From contig NZ_VUKC01000009.1 of NCBI RefSeq assembly GCF_009193135.1, forward strand, positions 62,001 through 126,000: a stretch of DNA of 64,000 nt, given 5' to 3'. Positions within the stretch are counted from its first letter, which is position 1. Each line of letters starts with the position of its first letter. This document shows positions 9,368 through 18,515 of the stretch, one piece after another. Below the pieces are notes generated by a model. The model had not been told where the DNA came from and made no database searches. It saw only the letters and a list, made by a program, of their open reading frames with translations. The DNA is from Georgenia satyanarayanai (GTDB taxonomy: Bacteria > Actinomycetota > Actinomycetes > Actinomycetales > Actinomycetaceae). The translations under genes were made by a program, and so were the position numbers.

Positions 9368-10246
9368 ATGCCCGAGCGCCCAGCCTCCCGACGGCGCGGC
9401 CGCAGCAGGCGACTGCCGCTCCCCGACCTGCCCGAGGGCCCGGTCCGGACCTCCACCGGGGTGGTCGAGCTCCTGCGCGACCCGTCGCGACCGTCGGCCG
9501 TCACCGTCTTCATCAACGACGCCGAGAGCTCCTACGTCGACCTCGCCGACCCGGCCCACCTCGAGTTCGAGTACATGCAGCAGATGACGGTCGTGCTCGA
9601 CGAGGCCGGACCGCCGGCGCCCGCGCCGCTGCGTGCCGTCCACCTCGGCGGTGCCGGCTGCGCTCTGCCGCGGGCGCTGGAGGCCGCGCGCCCGGGCTCC
9701 ACCCAGCTCGTCGTCGAGATCGACGCCGAGCTCGCCCGGCTGTCGCGGCTGTGGTTCGACCTGCCCCGTGCGCCCCGCCTGCGCGTGCGGGTGGCCGACG
9801 CGCGCGCCGCTCTCGGGACGCTCGTCCCCGGGTCCTGGGACGTCGTCGTGCGGGACGTCTTCGCGGGCGTCGTCGTCCCCGGCCACGTGCGGACCGTGGA
9901 GGCCGCCGCGGAGGCCCGCAGCGCACTCAGCGAGGACGGCCTGTACCTCGTCAACCTCACCGACCGGCCCCCGCTCACCGTCGCCCGGGCCGAGGTGGCC
10001 ACGCTGCGCGAGGTGTTCCCCCACGTCGCGCTCATCGCCGACCCTGCGATCCTCCGCGGCCGCCGCTACGGCAACGTCGTGCTGGTCGGCTCGGCCCGCC
10101 CCGTGGCCACCCCCGGACTGGCCCGTGCGCTCCGCGGGCTGCCGCTGCCGGTGCGGCTCGTGGCCGGCGAGGAGCTCGTCGACTTCGCCGGCTCCCACGC
10201 CCCCCGGCACGACGACGTCCCGGTCGCTTCCCCCGGCGAGCCGTGA
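9368..10246 (+). CDS. Spermidine-synthase-like SAM-binding protein
   Basis: The 292-residue product has the Rossmann fold of the spermidine synthase superfamily: an N-terminal beta region (SSYVDLADPAHLEFEYMQQM), a SAM-site block VHLGGAGCALPRAL, and the acidic strand LVVEIDAELARLSR. In true polyamine synthases the glycine motif reads GGGDG; here GGAG replaces it and the acidic residue is lost. Aminopropyl transfer is therefore unlikely, and a methyltransferase or other role is possible. Such proteins are common and uncharacterised in actinobacteria. It is divergent from dinB and convergent with the cold shock gene, from which a hairpin separates it. Confidence 0.75.
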   Translation: MPERPASRRRGRSRRLPLPDLPEGPVRTSTGVVELLRDPSRPSAVTVFINDAESSYVDLADPAHLEFEYMQQMTVVLDEAGPPAPAPLRAVHLGGAGCALPRALEAARPGSTQLVVEIDAELARLSRLWFDLPRAPRLRVRVADARAALGTLVPGSWDVVVRDVFAGVVVPGHVRTVEAAAEARSALSEDGLYLVNLTDRPPLTVARAEVATLREVFPHVALIADPAILRGRRYGNVVLVGSARPVATPGLARALRGLPLPVRLVAGEELVDFAGSHAPRHDDVPVASPGEP

Positions 10247-10260
10247 GCCGGGGACGACGA

Positions 10261-10292
10261 AGGGGCCCGCACCGTCACCGGTACGGGCCCCT
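10261..10292. terminator. Bidirectional hairpin between convergent genes
   Basis: Inverted repeat AGGGGCCCG / CGGGCCCCT with an inner ACCG / CGGT stem and a TCAC loop; one C/A mismatch separates the two stem parts. It lies between the ends of the spermidine-synthase-like gene and the cold shock gene and could serve both. Confidence 0.75.
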
Positions 10293-10301
10293 CCACGAGT
10301 G

Positions 10302-10505
10302 TCAGAGCGGGCGGACGCTCTCCGCCTGCGGGCCCTTGGGGCCCTGCGTGATCTCGAACTCGACGCGCTGCGCCTCCTCGAGGGAGCGGTAGCCGTCGGA
10401 CTCGATCGCGGAGTAGTGGACGAAGACGTCGGCGCCGCCGCCGTCCTGGGCGATGAAGCCGTAGCCCTTCTCAGCGTTGAACCACTTCACGGTTCCCTGT
10501 GCCAT
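10302..10505 (-). CDS. Cold shock protein (CspA family)
   Basis: Single-domain OB-fold protein that binds single-stranded nucleic acid and acts as an RNA chaperone. The 67 residues are the family norm. Both RNA-binding motifs are visible: KGYGFIAQ (RNP1) and DVFVHYSAI (RNP2), after the standard [14 protein letters not shown] start. The ATG at 10505 is preceded by AAGGACA. About 200 bp of leader lie upstream before the PAC2 gene, as is common for cold shock genes. It is not part of the signalling operon. Confidence 0.96.
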   Translation of the reverse strand: MAQGTVKWFNAEKGYGFIAQDGGGADVFVHYSAIESDGYRSLEEAQRVEFEITQGPKGPQAESVRPL

Positions 10506-10711
10506 GTGAGTGTCCTTCCGGGGACGTTGTGGAACCGACCGTGTGCCGGCTCCGTCGTGCCGCAATGCCTCGTCCCACGTCGTGCTAGGCCCAGCCATGG
10601 CCAGGGTCATACGTAAGCGAACTGCAACTGCAACGACGCCAAGTGTGGCACGTCCGCGCCGTCGTGACTAGCGCTTGGGTGACACCCGTCTCCGTGCTGC
10701 GGGCCGGGGTG

Positions 10712-11665
10712 CTACCCGTCCCCGCGGGGCCCGGGAAGGCCCTCCCCGGCGGTGTCGTCGGGGCCCTCGGTGAGCTCCTGGTCGGCGAGGAACGCCTCGA
10801 CGGCCGCGCCGATCTCGTCCGCGGTGGGGAGGTCGACCGGCTGGGCGAGAAGGGTCGCCTTGGTCTCCTGGTTCACGCCGCGCATGAAGGCGTCGTACTG
10901 CTGCTCCAGGGCCTTGACCACCGCGGTGACCTCCGGCGAGGCGGAGACCTGGCGCTCGATCTCGTTCGCCGCCTCGGTGGCCGCCTCCTCGAGGTCACCG
11001 ACGGGCAGGGCGAGCTCGGCGGAGCGGGCGGTCTGCCGCACGAGCTCGGCGGCCGCCTGGTGGAAGTGGCTCTGCGCGAGGTAGTGCGGCACGTTGGCGG
11101 AGAAGCCGACAGCCTGGTGGCCGGCCTGCCCGAGCCGGTACTCGAGCAGCCCGGTGACGCTGCCGGGTACCTGGACGGTGCCGATGATCTCGGGCTGCGC
11201 GGCGATGAGGCCGGGCTCGCTCGCGTGCGCCGTCACGGTCGTGGGCCGGGTGTGGGGCACCCCCATCGGCACGCCGTGGATGCTGATCGTGCGCTGGACG
11301 CCGTACCGCTCGACGACGTCGATGACGGCGTCGACGAAGGCGTGCCACCGCAGGTCCGGCTCGGTGCCGTGGAGGAGCAGCAGCTCGGTGCCCTCGTCGT
11401 CGCGGAGCACGTCGAGGACGACGTAGGGCTCCTCGTAGTCGGTCCAGTGCCAGCTCTCGAAGGTCATCGGCGGCCGGTGCGCCCGGAAGTCGACGAGCTC
11501 GTCGACGCGGAAGGTGAGCAGCCGCTGGTGCTCGAGGGTGGCGGTGAGGTGGCGCGCGGCGAGCGCGGCCGCGTGTCCCGCGTCCATCGCCCCGGTCAGC
11601 GCGTTGACGAGCACGCGCGCACGGATGTCCCCTGCCTCGGGGTGCACGTCGTACAGCTCCACCAC
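10712..11665 (-). CDS. PAC2 family protein (proteasome-assembly-chaperone-like)
   Basis: A 317-residue soluble protein of the PAC2 family, related to the archaeal/eukaryotic proteasome assembly chaperone fold and widespread in actinobacteria with unknown function. Visible blocks are LVNALTGAMDAGHAA, the Y-x-D block WHWTDYEEPYVVLDV, and SIHGVPMGVPHTRPTTVTAHA, all typical of this group. The C-terminal third is helical and charged. The start is GTG at 11665, preceded by GAGGAG at a good distance. It lies 66 bp downstream of the response regulator on the same strand and may be the last gene of that operon. Confidence 0.85.
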   Translation of the reverse strand: MVELYDVHPEAGDIRARVLVNALTGAMDAGHAAALAARHLTATLEHQRLLTFRVDELVDFRAHRPPMTFESWHWTDYEEPYVVLDVLRDDEGTELLLLHGTEPDLRWHAFVDAVIDVVERYGVQRTISIHGVPMGVPHTRPTTVTAHASEPGLIAAQPEIIGTVQVPGSVTGLLEYRLGQAGHQAVGFSANVPHYLAQSHFHQAAAELVRQTARSAELALPVGDLEEAATEAANEIERQVSASPEVTAVVKALEQQYDAFMRGVNQETKATLLAQPVDLPTADEIGAAVEAFLADQELTEGPDDTAGEGLPGPRGDG

Positions 11666-11731
11666 GGTTCTCCTCCTCAGGCTTCGGTCACCCGATGGAA
11701 CACGCGGGCCCCGGCCCGCATTCCCGGCGGC

Positions 11732-12163
11732 TCAGCGGCCGGGAAGGCGCACGACCGACACGAAGAAGTCGTCGATCTTGCGGACGACCTCGATGAAGCG
11801 CTCGAAGTCCACCGGCTTGGTGACGTAGGCGTTCGCGTGCAGGTTGTAGCTGCGCAGGATGTCCTCCTCCGCGTCGGAGGTGGTGAGGACGACGACGGGG
11901 ATGCGGCGCAGCTCCGGGTCGGCCTTGAGCTCGCCGAGGACCTCACGGCCGTCCATCCGCGGGAGGTTGAGGTCGAGCAGCACGAGGTCGGGGGTCGGTG
12001 CGCTCGCGTACTCCCCCTGCTTGCGCAGGTAGGCCATGGCGGACTCCCCGTCGGCGACGACGGTCAGCTGGTTAGCGACCTTGTAGTCGGCGAAGGCCTC
12101 CTCGGTCATGAGGACGTCCCCGGGGTCGTCCTCGATCAGCAGCACCTCGATCATGTCGGTCAT
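11732..12163 (-). CDS. Single-domain response regulator (Rcp1-like)
   Basis: A stand-alone receiver domain of 143 residues with no output domain. The acidic pair is in [12 protein letters not shown], the phospho-acceptor aspartate in [13 protein letters not shown], the conserved threonine in [12 protein letters not shown], and the lysine in [12 protein letters not shown]. The long loop after the acceptor and the spacing resemble phytochrome-partner regulators such as Rcp1. The ATG start overlaps the histidine kinase stop (ATGA), so the kinase is the obvious partner. Output would be by protein-protein contact. Confidence 0.93.
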   Translation of the reverse strand: MTDMIEVLLIEDDPGDVLMTEEAFADYKVANQLTVVADGESAMAYLRKQGEYASAPTPDLVLLDLNLPRMDGREVLGELKADPELRRIPVVVLTTSDAEEDILRSYNLHANAYVTKPVDFERFIEVVRKIDDFFVSVVRLPGR

Positions 12164-13773
12164 CGGTCCACCTCACTCGTCTGTGGGCCGCCGGCGGCGC
12201 CCGGGGTCATGATGGCACGCTCGTCGCCCGTCTCCGCGCGTGTCCCGACGGTCGGCAGCCCCCGGGGCGCGGACACGGGGACGGTCCACCGCACGGTGGT
12301 GCCCCTGCTCGGGTCCTGGTGCTCCACCCAGATCCGACCCCCGTGGTGCTCGACGATGCGCTTGCACATCGCCAGGCCGATGCCGGTGCCGCTGTAGGCG
12401 TCCTTGGCGTGGAGGCGCTGGAAGATGGCGAAGACGCGCTCGGCGTGGCGCGGCTCGATGCCGATGCCGTTGTCGCTGCAGCGGAAGAGCCACTCCGAGC
12501 CCACCCGCTGGACCCCGATGTGCACGTGCGGTGTCTGCTCCGGGCGGCGGAACTTCACGGCGTTGGCGACGAGGTTCTGGAGGAGCTGGGTGAGGAGGCC
12601 CGCGTGGCCGAGGACCTCCGGCAGCTCGTCGGCGGTGACCTGCGCGCCGGTCTCCTCGACCATCTCCGAGAGGTTGTCCAGGGCCTCGGTGAGGCAGCTC
12701 CCCACGTCGACCTGCGTCGGCTCCGCGTCCCCGCGCCCGAGCCGCGAGAAGGCGAGGAGGTCCTGGATGAGACGCTGCATGCGCCGCGCGCCGTCGGAGG
12801 CGAAGGCGATGTACTGGTGCCCGCGCTCGTCGAGCTGGTCGCCGTAGCGCCGCTCGAGCAGCTGGGTGAAGGACGCGACCTTGCGCAGCGGCTCCTGGAG
12901 GTCGTGGGAGGCGACGTAGGCGAACTGCTCGAGGTCGCGGTTGGAGGCCTCGAGCTCGACCCTGGCGCGCTCGGTCGTCGCGATCTGGGCGACGAGGTGG
13001 CGGCGCATGAGGTCGACGTCGTGGGCGAGCGCGACGACCTCGTCGGGCCCGGAGACGGCCACCGGCCGGTCGAGCTCGCCCTCAGCCACGGCCCGGCTGG
13101 CCTCGGCGAGCTCGTCGAGGGGGTCGGTGACCCAGCGGCGCAGGTAGCGCCACAGCAGGACGCCGGTGACCAGGCCGAGGACCGCCAGCGCCATGACGGA
13201 GCCGAGCAGCACCCGCTGCCACGCCTCCATCGCGGCGGCGCCCTCGGAGCGGTAGGCGATGAGGTCGTCGAGCGCCGCACGCAGGGACCCGCGCACCTCG
13301 TCGAAGAGCTCGGCTCCCGGGGCCTGCCACTCGCCGAGGTCCACCTCGACGCCGGGCGAGCGCGTCGCGTCGACGAGGGGCTTGGCGTAGCCGGCGCGCC
13401 AGTCGTCGGTGGCGTCGGCGAGCGCGTCGACGTGCGTGCCGAGCTCGGGGACCCGCGCGATGATGTCGGCGAGCCCGGCGCGCACGCGGTCCGGGCGGCC
13501 GTAGGCGAGGTCGGAGTAGGGGGCGAGGAGCTCCTCGTCACCGCTGAGGGCGTACGCGCGGACCGCGGCCTCGGCGTCGATGAGGTCGGCCTGCAGCTCC
13601 TCCAGCTCGACGACGGCGTTGAAGACGACGCCCGTCACCTCGTCCTGGTAGCGGGAGTGCTGGCTGAAGGCGGCGAGCGCGACCATGAGGGCGAGCCCGA
13701 GCGAGATGCCCGCGACGACGATCGCCGTCCGCAGCCGGTTGCGCAGCGTCCACGCCCCGGGTGCGGGCCTCAC
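12160..13773 (-). CDS. Membrane sensor histidine kinase (CHASE3-like, HAMP, HisKA, HATPase)
   Basis: The 537-residue kinase has an N-terminal membrane segment (about 16-37), a roughly 150-residue extracytoplasmic helical region resembling CHASE3, a second membrane segment (about 190-208), then HAMP. The phospho-acceptor helix is [12 protein letters not shown] and the ATPase has [13 protein letters not shown] (N box), [10 protein letters not shown] (G1) and [13 protein letters not shown] (G2). All catalytic motifs look intact. The HisKA type is that of phytochrome-like kinases, fitting the Rcp1-like regulator encoded next. The start is GTG at 13773, overlapping the upstream receiver gene by GTGA. 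The stimulus is unknown. Confidence 0.93.
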   Translation of the reverse strand: MRPAPGAWTLRNRLRTAIVVAGISLGLALMVALAAFSQHSRYQDEVTGVVFNAVVELEELQADLIDAEAAVRAYALSGDEELLAPYSDLAYGRPDRVRAGLADIIARVPELGTHVDALADATDDWRAGYAKPLVDATRSPGVEVDLGEWQAPGAELFDEVRGSLRAALDDLIAYRSEGAAAMEAWQRVLLGSVMALAVLGLVTGVLLWRYLRRWVTDPLDELAEASRAVAEGELDRPVAVSGPDEVVALAHDVDLMRRHLVAQIATTERARVELEASNRDLEQFAYVASHDLQEPLRKVASFTQLLERRYGDQLDERGHQYIAFASDGARRMQRLIQDLLAFSRLGRGDAEPTQVDVGSCLTEALDNLSEMVEETGAQVTADELPEVLGHAGLLTQLLQNLVANAVKFRRPEQTPHVHIGVQRVGSEWLFRCSDNGIGIEPRHAERVFAIFQRLHAKDAYSGTGIGLAMCKRIVEHHGGRIWVEHQDPSRGTTVRWTVPVSAPRGLPTVGTRAETGDERAIMTPGAAGGPQTSEVDR

Positions 13774-14897
13774 GCCGGCGCCCAGCCGAGGAGGGTGAAC
13801 TCGACCTGCCCGTCCGGGCCGTAGGCGCGCACCGCCCGCTCGACCGTGTCCGCGAGCGCGGCGTCGTCACCGGCGCCGCGGGAGGCGGCCTCGAGCACCG
13901 CGGCGAGCGAGGAGCCCTCGTGAGCGGCGCTGACCGCCTGGTCCAGCACGGCGGCGTGGAGGACGAGGAGCCGGTCGGGCTGACGCAGCTGCGTCTGGAC
14001 GGCGGGGCGCGGCGCCGGCCCCGAGCCGAGCGGCGCGCCGCGCTCGCCGTCGGCGGTGAGCGGGCCGGCGTCCGGGGACAGGAGCAGGGGGGCGTGGTGG
14101 CCCGCGAGGTGGCACACCGTCTCCCGGGTGGCGGGCACGAGCTCCACGACGACGGCGCTCACCGAGCCTCCGTGGGAGGCGACGAGACGGTCCAGGACGG
14201 TGAGCACCTCGGCGGCGGGCAGCTCGCTCAGCGCGAGCCCGCGGAAGGCCCCGCGCACTCCGACGGCGAGCGCCGCCGCTTCCGGCCCGCCCCCCAGCGC
14301 GGTCCCGGTGAGGGTGAGCACCGTGCCGTCGGGCCGCTCGACGACGTCGCACAGCTGCGGGGACAGCGGGCCGCCGTCGTTGTTCCGGACGAGGACCCGG
14401 ACCGGTGCCCCGGCGAGGCGCGGCGGTGGCCGCAGCTCGTCGGCGAGGCGCGTGACGGCCTCGACGTGGGCACGCTGCTCCTCCTCGATGCGCTGCTCAC
14501 GGTCGCCACGGCGGCGCTCGACGGCGTAGCGGACCGCGCGCCCGAGGGCCTCGCCTCCCACCGTGCCCTTGACGAGGTAGTCGTCCGCGCCCGCGCCGAC
14601 GGCCTCGAGGCCGCGGTCGGCGTCGTCGAGACCGGTGAGCACGACGACGGCCGCACTGGAGGCGCCGCGCAGCTGGAGGAGGGCGTCCAGCCCGGAGGCG
14701 TCGGGCAGGCCGAGGTCGAGGAGGATGCAGTCGACCGGCATGACGAGGGCGTCCAGGGCCGCCTCCAGGCTCCAGGCCCGCGTGACGTCCGTGTCGATGC
14801 CGGCGTCGTGGAGGAGCTCCTCCACGAGCACGGCGTCGCCGTCGTCGTCCTCCACGAGAAGCAGGTGGAGGGCTGCGGGGGCCTCACTAGCGGTCAC
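13770..14897 (-). CDS. Receiver domain fused to a degenerate SpoIIE/PP2C-like domain
   Basis: The 375-residue product starts with an intact receiver: LLLVEDDDGDAVL, acceptor aspartate in ILLDLGLPDASG, VVVLTG and YLVKG. A short coiled linker leads to a domain laid out like SpoIIE/RsbU phosphatases (AGHHAPLLLSPDAG, APLG). The motifs that carry metal-binding aspartates are lost: the usual GDxxGHG reads TGTALGGG, and the usual YTDG reads LHAA. It is probably a pseudophosphatase, or a phosphatase-derived binding domain. The start is GTG at 14897 because GGAAGG precedes it at good spacing; a longer frame reaches 14978. It is the first gene of the kinase operon. Confidence 0.82.
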   Translation of the reverse strand: MTASEAPAALHLLLVEDDDGDAVLVEELLHDAGIDTDVTRAWSLEAALDALVMPVDCILLDLGLPDASGLDALLQLRGASSAAVVVLTGLDDADRGLEAVGAGADDYLVKGTVGGEALGRAVRYAVERRRGDREQRIEEEQRAHVEAVTRLADELRPPPRLAGAPVRVLVRNNDGGPLSPQLCDVVERPDGTVLTLTGTALGGGPEAAALAVGVRGAFRGLALSELPAAEVLTVLDRLVASHGGSVSAVVVELVPATRETVCHLAGHHAPLLLSPDAGPLTADGERGAPLGSGPAPRPAVQTQLRQPDRLLVLHAAVLDQAVSAAHEGSSLAAVLEAASRGAGDDAALADTVERAVRAYGPDGQVEFTLLGWAPA

Positions 14898-15013
14898 AGT
14901 CGTCCTTCCGGTCGGTGGCGCCATCGTACGCAGCGGCGGCAGGGGCAACCGACGCACGGCACGCGCGCCGTCGTCCATAATGGTCTGCCGGTCGAGACGG
15001 AAGCGGGGACGCG

Positions 15014-17224
15014 GTGCAGCCGAACGAGGTAGAGACGACGTGGCAGGCGGACCAGGAGTTCGTGGACCACGTCTACGGGCGCCTGGACGACCTCCGGCGC
15101 CGTTACCGCGAGCGCCTGGAGGACGTCCGCCGCCAGGGGGCGAGCGGCACGCCGCAGAACCGCTCGGAGCGTGACGCCTTCGCGGTCCACTACGAGGACA
15201 CGCTGGCGCGCCTGGAGCAGGTGGAGAACCGGCTCGTCTTCGGCCGGCTCGACCTCGCCGACGCGGCGCGCCGCTACATCGGGCGCATCGGGATCGCTGA
15301 CGAGGACCAGGAGTCGCTCCTCATCGACTGGCGTGCCCCGGCCGCGCGCCCCTTCTACCAGGCCACGGCCGCCCGGCGCGGTGACGTCGTGCGACGGCGC
15401 CACCTCATGACCCGTGGCCGTCAGGTCACGGGCGTGGAGGACGAGCTGCTCGACACCGAGGCCGACGTCGAGGGACTCACCGGTGAGGGCGCCCTCTTCG
15501 CAGCGATGGCCGCCGCCCGTGAGGGCCGGATGGGCGACATCGTCGCGACCATCCAGTCCGAGCAGGACGAGATCATCCGCGCCGACTCCGAGGGCGTGCT
15601 CGTCGTCGAGGGTGGCCCGGGCACCGGGAAGACGGCGGTCGCGCTGCACCGCGCCGCCTACCTCCTCTACACCCACCGCGAGCGTCTGGAGCGCTCGGGC
15701 GTGCTGGTCGTCGGCCCCAGCCGGGTCTTCCTGCGCTACATCGAGCAGGTCCTGCCCTCCCTCGGGGAGAGCGGCGTCGTCGCGACGACGCTCCACGACC
15801 TCCTCGCCGACGTCCCCGCGACGGGTACGGAGCCGGAGGAGGTCGCGGCGGTCAAGGGCCGGGCGGTGATGGCACAGGTGCTGCGCCACGCCGTGCGCGG
15901 GCTGCCCCGGCGCCTGGAGCAGCCGGTCCTCCTCGACGTCGACGGCGAGCGGGTGCGCCTGGAGCCGGGGGACGTGCGCGCGGCCCAGGAGCGGGCCCGG
16001 CGCAGCTCCCGGCCGTACAACGTGGCACGTCGCACGTATGCGACCGCCGTGCTCGACACCCTCGTCCGGCGCTGGGCGGAGGAGAAGGGACTGGACCTCG
16101 AGTCCGAGCAGGGCTGGCTGCTCCAGTCGCTGCGGGAGTCGCGCGACGCCCGCCGCGAGATCAACCTGCGGTGGATGCCCACGACGCCCGAGCAGCTGCT
16201 GCGCCGCCTCTACGCCGATCCGGCGTTCCTCGCCCGGCACGGCCGCGGCCTGAGCCCGGCGGACCGTCGCCTGCTCCGCCGCCCCGCCGACGCCCCGTGG
16301 ACACCGGCGGACCTGCCCCTGCTCGACGAGCTCGCCGTCCTGCTGGGGCGCCTGGAGAACCCCGAGGAGGAGCGGGCGCGTCTGGCGCGCGCCGCCGAGC
16401 GGGCGTCCGCCGTCGCCTACGCCGAGCACGCGATCCGCGAGGACGGCATCGGCGGCGGGATGGTGGACGCGCAGACCCTCGCCGCGCGCTTTGCGGCGCC
16501 GGAGGCGCGACGCTCGCTCGCCGAGCGGGCGGCGTCCGACCGCGAGTGGACCTACGGCCACATCGTGGTCGACGAGGCGCAGGAGCTGTCCCCCATGGCG
16601 TGGCGTGCCCTGCTGCGCCGCAACCCGAGCCGGTCGATGACGCTCGTCGGTGACCTCGACCAGCGCTCGGGGCACCAGCCCGCGCGCAGCTGGGGTGAGC
16701 TGCTCGGGACCGCGGCGAGCGAGCACGTGCGGACCGCCGCCCTGACGATCAACTACCGCACGCCGGCCGAGGTGATGAGCGCCGCCGTGCGGGTGCTGCG
16801 CGCCGCCGGCGGCGCCCAGGCCGCCCCGGCGCGCTCGGCCCGCTCGGTCCCCGGCTCGCTGCGCACGACGAGCGTGGCCGGCGACCGTGAGGTGGCCGAT
16901 GTCGTCGTCGCCGAGCACGCGGCCATGGGCCAGGGACGCCTCGCCGTGATCACGGGCGCGGGACGGGTGACGCAGGTGCGGGAGCTGCTCGCCCCCCGGC
17001 TCGGGACCGCACTCGAGGCTCCCGGCGGGGACGTGCTCGCCGCACCGGTCGTCGTCCTGGACGCCGTCACCGCCAAGGGGCTGGAGTTCGACGTCGTCGT
17101 CCTCGTGGAGCCCCAGGAGGTCGCCACGGGCGGGCCGGGTGACCTCTACGTCGCGATGACCCGCCCGACGCGGCTGCTCCACGTCCTGCACCGCGGCGCA
17201 CTGCCCCCGGGCCTGGCCGACTGA
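15014..17224 (+). CDS. HelD-like UvrD/Rep-family helicase
   Basis: A 736-residue superfamily 1 ATPase. A long N-terminal coiled coil (about residues 10-75) precedes the UvrD-like core, with an RIGIADEDQESLLIDWRAP block typical of HelD proteins. Walker A is VVEGGPGTGKTAVALHRA and Walker B is HIVVDEAQELSP, followed by LVGDLDQRSG and INYRTPAEVM. The C-terminal motif AKGLEFDVVVLVE and YVAMTRPTRLLHV complete the helicase. In actinobacteria HelD removes RNA polymerase from DNA; that role is inferred from family. The start is GTG at 15014. It is divergent from the signalling operon. Confidence 0.9.
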   Translation: MQPNEVETTWQADQEFVDHVYGRLDDLRRRYRERLEDVRRQGASGTPQNRSERDAFAVHYEDTLARLEQVENRLVFGRLDLADAARRYIGRIGIADEDQESLLIDWRAPAARPFYQATAARRGDVVRRRHLMTRGRQVTGVEDELLDTEADVEGLTGEGALFAAMAAAREGRMGDIVATIQSEQDEIIRADSEGVLVVEGGPGTGKTAVALHRAAYLLYTHRERLERSGVLVVGPSRVFLRYIEQVLPSLGESGVVATTLHDLLADVPATGTEPEEVAAVKGRAVMAQVLRHAVRGLPRRLEQPVLLDVDGERVRLEPGDVRAAQERARRSSRPYNVARRTYATAVLDTLVRRWAEEKGLDLESEQGWLLQSLRESRDARREINLRWMPTTPEQLLRRLYADPAFLARHGRGLSPADRRLLRRPADAPWTPADLPLLDELAVLLGRLENPEEERARLARAAERASAVAYAEHAIREDGIGGGMVDAQTLAARFAAPEARRSLAERAASDREWTYGHIVVDEAQELSPMAWRALLRRNPSRSMTLVGDLDQRSGHQPARSWGELLGTAASEHVRTAALTINYRTPAEVMSAAVRVLRAAGGAQAAPARSARSVPGSLRTTSVAGDREVADVVVAEHAAMGQGRLAVITGAGRVTQVRELLAPRLGTALEAPGGDVLAAPVVVLDAVTAKGLEFDVVVLVEPQEVATGGPGDLYVAMTRPTRLLHVLHRGALPPGLAD

Positions 17225-17280
17225 CGTCCGCAGGGCGGATCGGTTTCCCCGAACGCCCACCGGTGCGCCACCATGGGCGG

Positions 17281-18489
17281 GTGCGCGCACTGCTACTGGA
17301 GAACCCCCACGAGAACGCCGACGCCGCCCTCGAGTCCGCCGGGCTGGAGGTGGTGCGCCACACCGGCGCCATGGACGAGGACGAGCTCATCGCCGCCCTC
17401 GACGGGGTCCAGGTGCTCGGCATCCGCTCGAAGACGACCGTCACGCGGCGCGTCCTCGAGGCCGCGCCGGACCTCCTCACCATCGGTGCCTTCTGCATCG
17501 GCACCAACCAGGTCGACGTCGCCACCGCCGCCCACCGCGGGGTGACGGTGTTCAACGCGCCCTTCTCCAACACGCGCTCGGTCGTCGAGCTCACCCTCGG
17601 GGAGATCATCGCGCTCAACCGTCGCCTCACGGTGCAGGACAGCGCGCTGCACGCGGGCCGCTGGGACAAGTCGGCGGCCGGCTCGCACGAGGTCCGCGGC
17701 CGCACGCTCGGCATCGTCGGCTACGGCAACATCGGCACGCAGCTCTCCGTGCTCGCCGAGGCACTCGGCATGCGGGTCGTCTTCTACGACACCGCCGAGA
17801 AGCTCGCCCTGGGCAACGCCCGGCGCATGGGCAGCCTCGAGGAGCTCCTCGAGGTCGCCGACGTCGTCACGCTGCACGTCGACGGCCGGGCGGGCAACGC
17901 CGGGATGTTCGGGCGCCAGCAGTTCGAGCGGATGCGACCCGGGGCGATCTTCCTCAACCTCTCACGCGGCTTCCTCGTCGACTACGCCGCCCTGCGCGAG
18001 CGGGTGCTGACCGGCGAGATCGCCGGCGCCGCCGTCGACGTCTTCCCCGAGGAGCCCAAGCGCAACGGCGACCCCTTCGACTCCGACCTGCGGGGCCTGC
18101 CCAACGTCATCCTCACCCCGCACGTGGGAGGCTCCACGGAGGAGGCGCAGGAGGGCATCGGGGCGTTCGTGTCGAACAAGCTCGTCTCCTACCTCCTGGA
18201 CGGCACGACGACGATGAGCGTCAACGTCCCGCCGCTCGCCCTGGACCGCGCGCCGACGGCCCGCTACCGGGTGACCTACCTCCACCGCAACACGCCGGGC
18301 GCGCTCGCGCTGGTCAACCAGGCCTTCGCCGAGAGCGGCGCGAACATCGAGGGCCAGATCCTCGGCACCCGCGGCGACCTCGGCTACGTCGTCACCGACA
18401 TCGGCGGGGAGCTGCCGGACGAGGCCCGCCAGGCGCTGGACGAGGTACCCGACACGATCCGGCTGCGGGTCCTCCTCGCCGGTCGCTGA
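17281..18489 (+). CDS. serA: D-3-phosphoglycerate dehydrogenase (E. coli-type, with ACT domain)
   Basis: First enzyme of serine synthesis, oxidising 3-phosphoglycerate with NAD. The 402 residues follow the short SerA class: substrate-domain motifs FCIGTNQVD and FNAPFSNTRSVVEL, the NAD-binding GIVGYGNIGTQLS, the catalytic stretch NLSRGF / AAVDVFPEEP and PHVGGSTEEAQ. A C-terminal ACT domain (HRNTPGALALVNQAF) suggests serine feedback. The start is GTG at 17281 because the conserved LLLEN begins there; an in-frame GTG at 17263 is possible. It is followed 26 bp later by the aldo/keto reductase gene. Confidence 0.93.
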   Translation: MRALLLENPHENADAALESAGLEVVRHTGAMDEDELIAALDGVQVLGIRSKTTVTRRVLEAAPDLLTIGAFCIGTNQVDVATAAHRGVTVFNAPFSNTRSVVELTLGEIIALNRRLTVQDSALHAGRWDKSAAGSHEVRGRTLGIVGYGNIGTQLSVLAEALGMRVVFYDTAEKLALGNARRMGSLEELLEVADVVTLHVDGRAGNAGMFGRQQFERMRPGAIFLNLSRGFLVDYAALRERVLTGEIAGAAVDVFPEEPKRNGDPFDSDLRGLPNVILTPHVGGSTEEAQEGIGAFVSNKLVSYLLDGTTTMSVNVPPLALDRAPTARYRVTYLHRNTPGALALVNQAFAESGANIEGQILGTRGDLGYVVTDIGGELPDEARQALDEVPDTIRLRVLLAGR

Positions 18490-18515
18490 CCGCCGGGCCG
18501 CACTACGGTGAGGCC

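Noticed and set aside
14894-17290. 798-residue minus-strand frame opposite the HelD-like gene
   Set aside because: Its composition is a shadow of the opposite-strand gene, while the plus-strand product carries complete helicase motifs.
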